DNA of 5,003 bases from Chlamydiia bacterium. Its GTDB lineage: Bacteria; Chlamydiota; Chlamydiia; Chlamydiales; FEN-1388. Numbering within the stretch: the stretch's first letter is position 1; each line of letters opens with the position of its first letter. Below are positions 1 to 4,909 of this stretch, one piece after another. The position numbers were made by a program, and so were the translations under genes. The stretch lies in the NCBI GenBank assembly GCA_023269335.1, contig JAHFTM010000165.1, forward strand, positions 1 through 5,003. Reading direction: 5' to 3'. Under the pieces are notes generated by a model, which saw nothing but the letters and a program-made list of their open reading frames with translations, was not told the DNA's origin and did not search any database.

Positions 1-593
1 GCCGGGACAAAATGAAAAGGGAAGCTGGGAGCCGCAGATCTACCAATAATCACCAACTGATAGACCTTACGTGTGAAATTCTTACTCAGCCACTCTCCAA
101 TGAGATGATCGTCATTTGGCTCTTCTAATGAAAGCTCTGCAAAGTGTCCGGTGAACGTCTCACCTCTGGCAATCGCTCCGATAATCTGCTCTTTCACAGC
201 ATGCTTTGCAAAAAGCTGGCTTTTCAACGCATCAACTGTGAGTGCTAGTTTTTTAGGAGCGATGATCACAACCCCAACTGTAGTATAGATCTGTGCCGCT
301 CTTGTAATCAGAGACTGGAGTTTCTCAACTGCTTGCTCATCAAGGCTTTGAACCTTGTCTGTAGGCTTACTTGATGAGACTGCTCCCTCTACCAAAATCT
401 CATTTTTAGGAGCAAGAATTCTTTCTAGTGCCAGAAAAACAATTGCCTGTGGTTGCATTTTATTTTCTTGCACAGGAGCTGTTGCAGGTTGCAATGAAAA
501 ACCAGCTCTTGGACGTTCTGTCTCAAATAAGCTACTATCACGAAACTGTTCATGTGATGCAATAGTTGAAACTCTAACTGTCTCTAGACTCAT
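1..593 (-). CDS. Unrecognised protein, N-terminal 197 residues (3' end beyond left edge)
   Basis: Reading the minus strand from the ATG at 593-591, the frame is open for 197 codons and leaves the window at base 1 without a stop, so the C-terminus is missing. I do not recognise the family. Residues 1-45 are polar and rich in Ser, Thr, Glu and Gln (it starts MSLETVRVSTIASHEQF) with no signal peptide. Residues 46-62 are an amphipathic or hydrophobic helix-like stretch (MQPQAIVFLALERILAP). Residues 82-145 look helical, with a short beta-like hydrophobic run TTVGVVIIAP near 104-113. Another hydrophobic strand, VYQLVIIG, lies near 178-185. The upstream frame has no other ATG before an in-frame TGA, which supports this start, though the Shine-Dalgarno is poor. 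It is divergent from the DUF6506 gene. A disordered polar N-terminus would suit a secreted effector or a structural component, but this is speculation. The opposite-strand frame at 355-642 is treated as a shadow. Confidence 0.7.
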   Translation of the reverse strand, partial: MSLETVRVSTIASHEQFRDSSLFETERPRAGFSLQPATAPVQENKMQPQAIVFLALERILAPKNEILVEGAVSSSKPTDKVQSLDEQAVEKLQSLITRAAQIYTTVGVVIIAPKKLALTVDALKSQLFAKHAVKEQIIGAIARGETFTGHFAELSLEEPNDDHLIGEWLSKNFTRKVYQLVIIGRSAAPSFPFHFVP

Positions 594-604
594 AGTACAC
601 CGAT

Positions 605-713
605 GGTTAATTTTTAATAAACGTGATGTGCAAGTTTGTTGATATTGGAGTCAGGCTGCGACAGGCTAGACACGCAATTAAAACTCGCACATCGCGTTAA
701 TAAAAAATTAATC
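605..713. repeat. AT-rich imperfect inverted pair flanking the shared element
   Basis: Bases 605-623, read on the minus strand, match 695-713 on the plus strand at 16 of 19 positions, both resembling CGTTxATxAAAAATTAA. The two arms bracket most of the shared 39-bp element, one facing each divergent gene. They could be protein-binding or upstream AT elements of the two promoters. Low complexity means chance similarity is possible. Confidence 0.3.
661..699 (+). repeat. 39-bp shared intergenic element, copy A
   Basis: This stretch matches the reverse complement of 3618-3656 at 33 of 39 positions without gaps, including a 14-base identical core, AGACACGCAATTAA, preceded by ACAGGC. A further TCAGGC lies just outside in both copies, offset by a four-base length difference. 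Copy A sits between the divergent genes starting at 593 (minus) and 825 (plus). The other copy also sits in a divergent intergenic region. It could be a regulator-binding or promoter-upstream site, or a remnant of a dispersed repeat. The similarity is seen directly; the role is inferred. Confidence 0.65.
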
Positions 714-772
714 GCACTCTAAATCATCTATCTACCAATGGCAAGAACTTTAGATGCAAATAAAATCATTTT

Positions 773-801
773 TTGATATGAGCTCAAAAACAACATATTT
801 T
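773..801 (+). promoter_or_regulatory. Candidate promoter of the DUF6506/oxidoreductase pair
   Basis: A TTGATA -35-like box (773-778, five of six matches to TTGACA) is followed after 17 bases by TATTTT (796-801, four of six to TATAAT). A 7-bp dyad, TTTTTGA/TCAAAAA (770-776 and 784-790), overlaps the -35 box and could be an operator. The start would lie a few bases before the purine-rich ribosome site at about 811-820 (AGAGGG), which is well placed for the ATG at 825. Prediction only. Confidence 0.35.
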
Positions 802-824
802 TAAGTAAAAGGAAAGAGGGAAAA

Positions 825-1130
825 ATGGCACTTCATTACTGGGCTTATATTTTTTTATCTCCAGGCTTTGATCCGCAAAAGCATACGACGGAGCTACAAT
901 CAGAGCAGTGTCGATTTAAGGCTATCGGCATAGATATACACAAAAAGGAAGAGGTGATCACCGTTGCCAAAAAACTTGTCGAAGAGGGCGTACAAATGAT
1001 TGAGCTGTGCGGTGGTTTTGGACCACTATGGGTAGCTAAAATTTCAGAAGCAATCAAAGGTGCCATTCCCATCGGAACGGTGGTCTATGGCCCTGAAGCA
1101 AGAAAACCACTTCTGGATATTTTATCATGA
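825..1130 (+). CDS. DUF6506 family small protein
   Basis: This encodes a 101-residue cytosolic protein of unknown biochemical function. I recognise it as DUF6506-like from the N-terminal strand MALHYWAYIFLSPGFDP (1-17) and the hallmark segment LVEEGVQMIELCGGFGP (51-67), followed by a helix AKISEAIKG and a strand IPIGTVVYGPEA (81-92). The length is what I expect for the family, so it appears complete. The start is well supported by a purine-rich Shine-Dalgarno (AGAGGG at 815-820). Its TGA stop overlaps the ATG of the quinone oxidoreductase (ATGA at 1127-1130), implying translational coupling and a shared transcript. The conserved Cys62 in ELCGGFG is notable, but I know of no established catalytic role. 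A redox-linked or small-molecule-binding role is inferred only from the neighbour. Confidence 0.85.
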   Translation: MALHYWAYIFLSPGFDPQKHTTELQSEQCRFKAIGIDIHKKEEVITVAKKLVEEGVQMIELCGGFGPLWVAKISEAIKGAIPIGTVVYGPEARKPLLDILS

Positions 1131-1756
1131 CCACACTTTTAGTCTATGCCCATCCCCAAAATTGCTCGTTCAACCATGCTTTGAAAGAAGTTGTTCTTTC
1201 AACTGTTCCCAAGCTGCAGGTCTCTGACCTTTATGAAATGCAGTTTAAAGCAGTCGCTGATTGGAACGATTTCAAAGAAACTAAAGGGCTTTCGACAAAC
1301 TATTCACAGGCACAACGGCAAGCATTCTTTGGCAATCTACTAGCGGATGATATCCGTGCAGAACAGGAAAAATTGTTAGTGTGCGAAAGACTCATTTTAC
1401 AATTTCCCCTGTGGTTTTTTAGTTCCCCTGCAATTGTCAAAGGCTGGATGGATCGCGTTTTTGCAAATGGGTTTGCCTACGACACAGGTAAGTGGTTTGA
1501 AACAGGTCTGTTACAGGGAAGAAAAGCAGTTGTGGTTGTCACAACGCAATCTTCACAATCTGCCTACAGCAGTGATGGGGTCCATGGCGAACTTGCTGGC
1601 TATTTAAAACCAATTCATCACACTTTGCGCTTGGTAGGGTTTACTGTTGAAGATCCATTTGTGGCCTATGCCATCGATAAAAGCTCTGAAGAGGAAAGAC
1701 TCTCTTATCTCGCTGCCTATCAAAAAAAACTCACTGTTTTTACAAAATCAATGTAA
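1127..1756 (+). CDS. Flavodoxin-fold NAD(P)H:quinone oxidoreductase (NQO1/KefF/YwrO-like)
   Basis: This 209-residue protein belongs to the Flavodoxin_2 family. Members bind FMN or FAD and transfer two electrons from NAD(P)H to quinones or other acceptors in the cytosol, protecting against electrophile and oxidative stress; some relatives act as potassium-efflux ancillary proteins. In order, the sequence shows the first beta strand and flavin-phosphate loop LLVYAHPQNCSFNHAL (4-19), DLYEMQF (34-40), the flavin-contact signature QFPLWFFSSPAIVKGWMDRVF (92-112) followed by GFAY (115-118), and the TTQSSQSAYSSDG loop (139-151). Length and motif order are normal, so the gene appears intact. It has no ribosome site of its own and starts inside the stop of the DUF6506 gene, so it is probably translated by coupling. 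The exact substrate cannot be told, and MdaB-, KefF- and YwrO-type members are not separable by eye. Confidence 0.92.
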   Translation: MTTLLVYAHPQNCSFNHALKEVVLSTVPKLQVSDLYEMQFKAVADWNDFKETKGLSTNYSQAQRQAFFGNLLADDIRAEQEKLLVCERLILQFPLWFFSSPAIVKGWMDRVFANGFAYDTGKWFETGLLQGRKAVVVVTTQSSQSAYSSDGVHGELAGYLKPIHHTLRLVGFTVEDPFVAYAIDKSSEEERLSYLAAYQKKLTVFTKSM

Positions 1757-1772
1757 AAATAGTAGTTTGCTT

Positions 1773-1778
1773 TATAAT
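1773..1778 (+). promoter_or_regulatory. Candidate -10 box before the hydrophobic-protein gene
   Basis: A perfect TATAAT lies 17 bases after the oxidoreductase stop and about 25 bases before the ATG at 1804. No good -35 box sits at the usual distance. If used, the leader would be about 15-20 bases with no Shine-Dalgarno. I see no terminator between the two genes, so readthrough from the upstream pair is an alternative. Confidence 0.35.
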
Positions 1779-1803
1779 GCGCCTCATTTAAAACTTGCCA
1801 TCT

Positions 1804-2445
1804 ATGAACAGTATCCTTGAGTCCACATACGAGACCTTTCACCACACGCTTCATTTTGTCACAAAAGTACAAAATGAAGTAGCTGCAGTCGACACAACAC
1901 ATCTTTTTAATGTGGTCATCAAATATTTAAACGCCACAGTAGGCGTTCCTACTACGCGTGTACTTCGTGTGTTCACAAAGATTCCTTCTGCCTACACCTG
2001 GGTGGCAGAAGTGAATGAACTTGCCTCCGGTGCTGACAACAGATATCCACTCAAGTTTTCAAGTATTGTCTTTTTTTGCCTCTCTGATGTTGCAAGCGGA
2101 CTTGTGTGGATCAACACTTTAGGCATTGACTGGCTAAGCTACATCTCTTCAAGCATTGCAAATTTACCCTTTCTTACACACTCCGTTAAAAGCCTACCTC
2201 TACTAAGCTACCAATGCGAATTTTTTGGTACAGTCCTTGATGCAATAGATGCCTCAATGGAACTTATCAATCATCACAGAGTTATCTATAATGCCATACG
2301 ATTAACAGGCGATATTGCACAGATCGCCGGCATCCTCTTTGCGCACTCTACAGGCCATTTTTTATTGATCGCTACCATCGCTAGCGGCACATCCAATGTA
2401 CTTTATCTTACTCGTTTTGCTTTAGATTACTATAAGTGCATCTAA
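1804..2445 (+). CDS. Hydrophobic, probably membrane-associated protein of unknown family
   Basis: From the ATG at 1804 this is a 213-residue protein; an in-frame TTG at 1795 would add three residues. I prefer the ATG, but neither has a clear Shine-Dalgarno. I do not recognise the family. The N-terminal 80 residues are helical and mildly polar. Two hydrophobic regions follow: SSIVFFCLSDVASGLVWINTLG at about 86-107, and a longer one at about 167-202 including IAQIAGILFA and FLLIATIASG that could form a hairpin. There is no signal peptide. The arrangement suggests a peripheral or polytopic inner-membrane protein, or an inclusion- or host-membrane protein if the organism is intracellular; the latter is speculation. 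Its TAA overlaps the stop of the convergent SprT/DUF2786 reading frame by four bases, so the two transcripts must overlap or terminate inside each other. Confidence 0.7.
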   Translation: MNSILESTYETFHHTLHFVTKVQNEVAAVDTTHLFNVVIKYLNATVGVPTTRVLRVFTKIPSAYTWVAEVNELASGADNRYPLKFSSIVFFCLSDVASGLVWINTLGIDWLSYISSSIANLPFLTHSVKSLPLLSYQCEFFGTVLDAIDASMELINHHRVIYNAIRLTGDIAQIAGILFAHSTGHFLLIATIASGTSNVLYLTRFALDYYKCI

Positions 2446-2921
2446 GAGATCCCTAAGGTCAACTTAGCATTCGAGGATCTATTGATAGCTGGGTTGATGT
2501 TGAGCTGCTTACCCATCTGTTCTCCAAGGAGAGCCGACTTGACACAACATCTTGCAGAACTTTTCGATGATGACAGACGAGGATAGACCATTGCTTTGGC
2601 ATCGACTAGCTTTTTTTCGATAACCATCAAAGCTTGCGCTGTATTGCTGTCATGTTCTCTTTTCAGTGCCTGAATCTTATTGCAGTAACCTTTTGCAAGA
2701 CCTAAGAAAAATGAGTTTTTTGCAATTGCTCCTTTTAAATCAGCAGATTTTTTAGCCTGCGTCCAAAGTGAATCTAGCTCACACTGAAGAACGCAGGCTA
2801 CATATTCAGCAATCTCAATGTTAACCATATCTCCACAAATCTCAAGATGAATAAAGCCTCCTGCGCGAGTGTAAACAACATTCACAAAAAAAGTTTCCAA
2901 AATTCTTGCAATGGAGCGCAT
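2442..2921 (-). CDS. C-terminal part of the split SprT/DUF2786 gene (DUF7168-like region)
   Basis: Downstream of the in-frame TGA the same frame stays open for 167 codons to a TAG at 2444-2442. The first ATG gives 159 residues (MRSIARILETFF...). The segment ARILETFFVNVVYTRAGGFIHLEICGDMVNIEIAEYVACVLQCELDSLW resembles the domain that normally follows DUF2786, with an AEYV...L...L..LW helix. A helical FFLGLAKGYCNKIQAL segment and a Ser/Lys-rich C-terminus follow. It therefore belongs to the upstream gene rather than being an independent gene. If made separately it would need reinitiation at ATG 2921, which has only a weak purine-rich upstream (AAGAAG). If the TGA is read through, it forms the last 45% of a 365-codon frame. 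The alternative is that this is the dead half of a recent pseudogene. Confidence 0.72.
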   Translation of the reverse strand: MRSIARILETFFVNVVYTRAGGFIHLEICGDMVNIEIAEYVACVLQCELDSLWTQAKKSADLKGAIAKNSFFLGLAKGYCNKIQALKREHDSNTAQALMVIEKKLVDAKAMVYPRLSSSKSSARCCVKSALLGEQMGKQLNINPAINRSSNAKLTLGIS

Positions 2922-2945
2922 TTTTGCATCTTCTTTTTTTTGTTT

Positions 2946-2948
2946 TCA
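2946..2948 (-). other. In-frame TGA interrupting the SprT/DUF2786 frame
   Basis: On the minus strand the codons read ATA, TGA, AAA, CAA, AAA, AAA, GAA, GAT, GCA, AAA, ATG, CGC. The 24 bases between the stop and the downstream ATG are an exact multiple of three, so this is one nonsense codon, not a frameshift. A single base change from TTA (Leu) or CGA/AGA (Arg) would explain it. The nearby A8 run (2934-2941) is not responsible because the frame is unchanged across it. Confidence 0.85.
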
Positions 2949-3539
2949 TATCCTTTTGAGAATTATTTTTTCTTCATCAACTGCGCCGATATACTTCGTT
3001 TCAATATTGTGGGCTACAAGTAGTTCTCGTGACTTGATCATGACCTGTTCAGCTTCATGTTCATTGCTGCTTGTTGCAAGCGCCATAAGTTTTTGAACTT
3101 TTCTGAAAATACTACTTCCTTGAACATCAGAGGCGTTTTTCCCGTCATCCAAACACAACGTTGCTTGAGATACCTCTTTAGCCCAGCCCATCTGCCGACA
3201 AAAAGCCTCGAACTCAACACCATGTGGCTGAATTGAACTTCCATAGTTGATAAACGTGATGTAGTGGGCAAGCTCATGCCTGATCACACTTTGCAACTGC
3301 TCTTGAGTTGTGTGCATCAGTCTTTCGTGAAAACCAAGCTCATAAAAATTTGTATCAAAATAGCCCAGCATACTTTTGTTGTTGTAGACTACTACCTTGA
3401 TTGGGTAGGACGCTTTGCGTTGCAAATCATAAAAACGATCACCTGCAACCTGCAGGCCGATTTCTCTCGATAACAGCTCTTTTACACAAAATTTAACCTC
3501 AGTGATGAACTGAATGATTTTTCTTGAATAAACGAGCAT
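2946..3539 (-). CDS. SprT-like zinc metallopeptidase with DUF2786 domain (N-terminal part, ends at premature TGA)
   Basis: These 197 residues hold two recognisable modules. Residues about 10-120 are SprT-like. The zinc motif HELAH is at 88-92 (His88, Glu89, His92), with a plausible third ligand at His106 in PHGVEFEAFCRQMGW, the usual SprT-type pattern. Residues about 143-182 are the DUF2786 helix pair, FRKVQKLMALATSSNEHEAEQVMIKSRELLVAHNIE. SprT relatives are cytosolic proteases, in some cases acting on DNA-protein crosslinks; the substrate of this architecture is not established. The catalytic residues are intact. The start at 3539 has a GGAG nine bases upstream (3549-3552). The frame stops at TGA 2948-2946, just where the family normally continues into a C-terminal domain, and resumes in the same frame. 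The truncated product may still be an active protease domain. Confidence 0.85.
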   Translation of the reverse strand: MLVYSRKIIQFITEVKFCVKELLSREIGLQVAGDRFYDLQRKASYPIKVVVYNNKSMLGYFDTNFYELGFHERLMHTTQEQLQSVIRHELAHYITFINYGSSIQPHGVEFEAFCRQMGWAKEVSQATLCLDDGKNASDVQGSSIFRKVQKLMALATSSNEHEAEQVMIKSRELLVAHNIETKYIGAVDEEKIILKRI

Positions 3540-3555
3540 ATAATTGCACTCCGAC

Positions 3556-3561
3556 TCTATA
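3556..3561 (-). promoter_or_regulatory. Weak -10-like box before the SprT/DUF2786 gene
   Basis: On the minus strand TATAGA precedes the ribosome site (GGAG, 3549-3552) by only a few bases, and no good -35 box is visible at the usual spacing. Transcription could start at or near the ribosome site, or use a promoter closer to the shared element at 3618-3656. Weak prediction. Confidence 0.2.
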
Positions 3562-3617
3562 TTTCAGGCAGTGATGCTACCTACTTCGAGCAGAATTTGC
3601 TACACCTTTAATCTATC

Positions 3618-3656
3618 TAAAGCGATGCGTCAGTGTTAATTGCGTGTCTGGCCTGT
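3618..3656 (-). repeat. 39-bp shared intergenic element, copy B
   Basis: Its reverse complement matches 661-699 at 33 of 39 positions (core AGACACGCAATTAA plus ACAGGC). Copy B sits 79 bases upstream of the SprT-like start at 3539 and 214 bases upstream of the 303-residue gene. In both copies the element lies between divergently transcribed genes, with the same orientation relative to a flanking pair. This favours a regulatory site over a random repeat, but two copies cannot settle it. Confidence 0.65.
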
Positions 3657-3681
3657 GATTATGTGCCTGAGCTGCAAATTG

Positions 3682-3710
3682 TTCGAATTAATTTTGATTT
3701 GAACTACTAG
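3682..3710 (+). repeat. Dispersed palindromic repeat, copy 1 (left arm degenerate)
   Basis: These 29 bases match 4883-4911 at 27 positions (TTCGARTTAATTTTGATTTG then RACTACTAG). The partner left arm present in copy 2 is largely lost here; only CAAAT (3675-3679) can still pair with ATTTG (3697-3701). With copy 2 it brackets the 303-residue gene in direct orientation, 1.2 kb apart. Confidence 0.7.
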
Positions 3711-3753
3711 CAGGCGATCTTGATAAAACACCTAAAATATTTACTATCAAAAT

Positions 3754-3767
3754 GATAAGCTATTATC
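3754..3767. other. Small perfect dyad
   Basis: GATAA and TTATC are separated by GCTA, a five-base inverted repeat upstream of the AT-rich promoter zone of the 303-residue gene. It is a possible operator half-site pair, but short enough to occur by chance. Confidence 0.2.
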
Positions 3768-3815
3768 TACAAAATATGAAACTCCTCCTGCATGACCTTT
3801 TTATCAAAGAAATGC

Positions 3816-3843
3816 TTTATATTAATTAAATATAGTTTATATT
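3816..3843 (+). promoter_or_regulatory. Candidate promoter of the 303-residue protein gene
   Basis: TTTATA (3816-3821, four of six to TTGACA) and TATATT (3838-3843, five of six to TATAAT) are 16 bases apart within a very AT-rich stretch (3810-3850). The start would fall near 3850, giving a leader of about 20 bases that contains the Shine-Dalgarno. Other -10-like words such as TATAGT at 3831 overlap, so the exact box is uncertain. Confidence 0.35.
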
Positions 3844-3862
3844 TTAAATAATACCTACCACT

Positions 3863-3868
3863 GAGGAG
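3863..3868 (+). promoter_or_regulatory. Strong Shine-Dalgarno with short spacer
   Basis: GAGGAG is followed by only TT before the ATG at 3871, closer than the usual five to nine bases. It fixes this start. The eight bases GAGGAGTT (3863-3870) are exactly complementary to AACTCCTC at 3780-3787, which could mask the site in a longer transcript. Confidence 0.6.
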
Positions 3869-3870
3869 TT

Positions 3871-4782
3871 ATGTCACATTTTGATCCTAAGCCAGGCTAT
3901 AATCCTGATAATCCATTTATCCCAAAGCCCATCGACTTTGATTTCGCGACAGGTGAAGCGCCAGTCTCAGAGGCAGAGGCCTTACAAACTCACAACTTAC
4001 CTCTAGAAGACGGATCGCATAGCGTCTCACGCAAGAAGCCTTCGAAAGCGCAAACAAAAGAAATAGCCCAGATAGCAGCTGCAGTTCTTCTGTTTACTCC
4101 AGAGACTACGCCTCCTGATGCTGATCTATCGCTTAAAGTCAGTGCTCAACTGAAAAAAAGCTCTAAAAGTAGTTTTAAACGGATACTTGAAGTTATTTAT
4201 CGCAAATTTACCTATACGTTTGGGGGGCTTTCACGACCTAAGAAAACACTCTTAGATACATTAGAGCACGCAATTGATGACGTTAAGCAACCGCTCAATG
4301 CTACTAAAATAGCTACCTTGAAGGAAAAAATACTTACGAGTGCAGGTAAAGACAAAGCTAAGCTGCAGGCAATTCATGAATTGATTCGTGATAACTACAG
4401 CATGTTGCTGGCTCACATAGAAAATCCTAAAGATACAGCTCGTCTTGTATGTGAGTTCTGTAAAGCAAGCCCTAAAGATGACGATGGAAAAATAGATTTA
4501 AAAAAATTTACACGATTATGGATTCCAACACTTTCACAAGCTCTTATTTCAAAGAGTGCACTTCAAAAAAAGGCCTCAGAACTGCTTCAATCAAATAAAG
4601 GCAGCCTGATGAGCGCCTTACAGGAATTGCTGATTCTCTCTCTTCAAAATGAAACGACAAAACCGCTTTTTGAGCAGCTTGTACAGACACTTGTTGCAAC
4701 TGGAATAGAAAGAGAAAAAGCACAAAAATACCTTATTTCAGAGCTCCTTATTGAAAGTAGCGAGCGTATCAAAAGCAGCTAA
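3871..4782 (+). CDS. 303-residue soluble protein of unknown function, Pro-rich N-terminus
   Basis: I do not recognise this protein. Residues 1-33 are rich in Pro, Asp and Phe, probably disordered, with repeated PKP/NP motifs (MSHFDPKPGYNPDNPFIPKP). Residues 50-65 are basic and polar. Residues 62-76 form a short hydrophobic helix (EIAQIAAAVLLF), too short to be a confident membrane span. From about 85 to the C-terminus the sequence is charged and almost entirely helical, with basic Lys/Ser-rich patches at 95-124. DDDGKIDLKKF at 203-213 resembles part of an EF-hand loop but lacks the first and twelfth ligands. There is no signal peptide. A disordered N-terminus before a helical body is typical of many secreted effectors, so a type III-like substrate is possible but unproven. 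It is a single-gene unit with its own promoter zone, convergent with the ABC exporter and bracketed by two copies of a palindromic repeat. Confidence 0.75.
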   Translation: MSHFDPKPGYNPDNPFIPKPIDFDFATGEAPVSEAEALQTHNLPLEDGSHSVSRKKPSKAQTKEIAQIAAAVLLFTPETTPPDADLSLKVSAQLKKSSKSSFKRILEVIYRKFTYTFGGLSRPKKTLLDTLEHAIDDVKQPLNATKIATLKEKILTSAGKDKAKLQAIHELIRDNYSMLLAHIENPKDTARLVCEFCKASPKDDDGKIDLKKFTRLWIPTLSQALISKSALQKKASELLQSNKGSLMSALQELLILSLQNETTKPLFEQLVQTLVATGIEREKAQKYLISELLIESSERIKSS

Positions 4783-4785
4783 GGT

Positions 4786-4814
4786 GAGATAGTTGACTCC
4801 CACAAGGGTATCTC
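4786..4814 (+). terminator. Weak hairpin after the 303-residue gene
   Basis: Three bases after the TAA, GAGATA (4786-4791) can pair with TATCTC (4809-4814), and CCC (4799-4801) with GGG (4806-4808) around an ACAA loop, leaving a seven-base bulge on the left. There is no following T run, so it is a poor intrinsic terminator; it may be a transcript-end structure. Confidence 0.25.
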
Positions 4815-4861
4815 AAAAGCTAGCTTACTGTAGAGGCTATCAGGAATGCTCTTGCCTTTCC

Positions 4862-4909
4862 AGTAGTCCAAATCAAAAATTTTTCGAGTTAATTTTGATT
4901 TGGACTACT
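4862..4909. repeat. Perfect palindromic repeat, copy 2 (17-bp stem, 14-base loop)
   Basis: The left arm AGTAGTCCAAATCAAAA (4862-4878) is the exact reverse complement of 4893-4909, with a 14-base loop. The right half plus part of the loop (4883-4911) is 27 of 29 identical to 3682-3710. The palindrome lies between convergent genes and overlaps the TAG of the ABC exporter (4910-4908). It could work as a two-way terminator, but no T run follows it on either strand. A second copy away from any gene end points to a dispersed REP- or MITE-like element. Confidence 0.8.

Noticed and set aside
355..642. Plus-strand open frame of 95 codons
   Set aside because: It lies opposite the longer frame at 593-1, has a Cys-rich, low-quality composition and no ribosome site, so it looks like a shadow.
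845..1072. Minus-strand open frame inside the DUF6506 gene
   Set aside because: The plus-strand product has a recognisable family signature and a good ribosome site; this frame is its antisense shadow.
2922..2948. Frameshift at the A8 run as the cause of the split gene
   Set aside because: Counting codons from TGA 2948-2946 to ATG 2921 gives exactly eight codons, so both halves are in the same frame and no slip is needed.
2946..2948. Selenocysteine or UGA-as-tryptophan recoding
   Set aside because: The codon is not in a redox motif, no selenocysteine-type hairpin was evident just downstream, Trp is encoded by TGG here, and TGA ends the DUF6506 gene at its normal length.
617..3261. Shared word ATAAACGTGATGT near 617 and 3249
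   Set aside because: Only about 13 bases match, and the second occurrence is inside the SprT-like coding region next to the HELAH codons; most likely chance.
2911..3473. Three further open frames (2911-3096 plus, 3038-3277 minus, 3264-3473 plus) over the SprT-like gene
   Set aside because: They overlap a frame with a clear HELAH protease motif and DUF2786 domain, and none shows a family signature or ribosome site.
4073..4513. EF-hand calcium site in the 303-residue protein (DDDGKIDLKKF)
   Set aside because: The first-position Asp and the twelfth-position Glu are missing (Pro and Lys instead), and it occurs only once.
4862..4909. Ordinary intrinsic terminator
   Set aside because: The stem is strong, but neither strand has a T run after it and a related copy occurs away from a gene end; a repeat element fits better, though a terminator role is not excluded.
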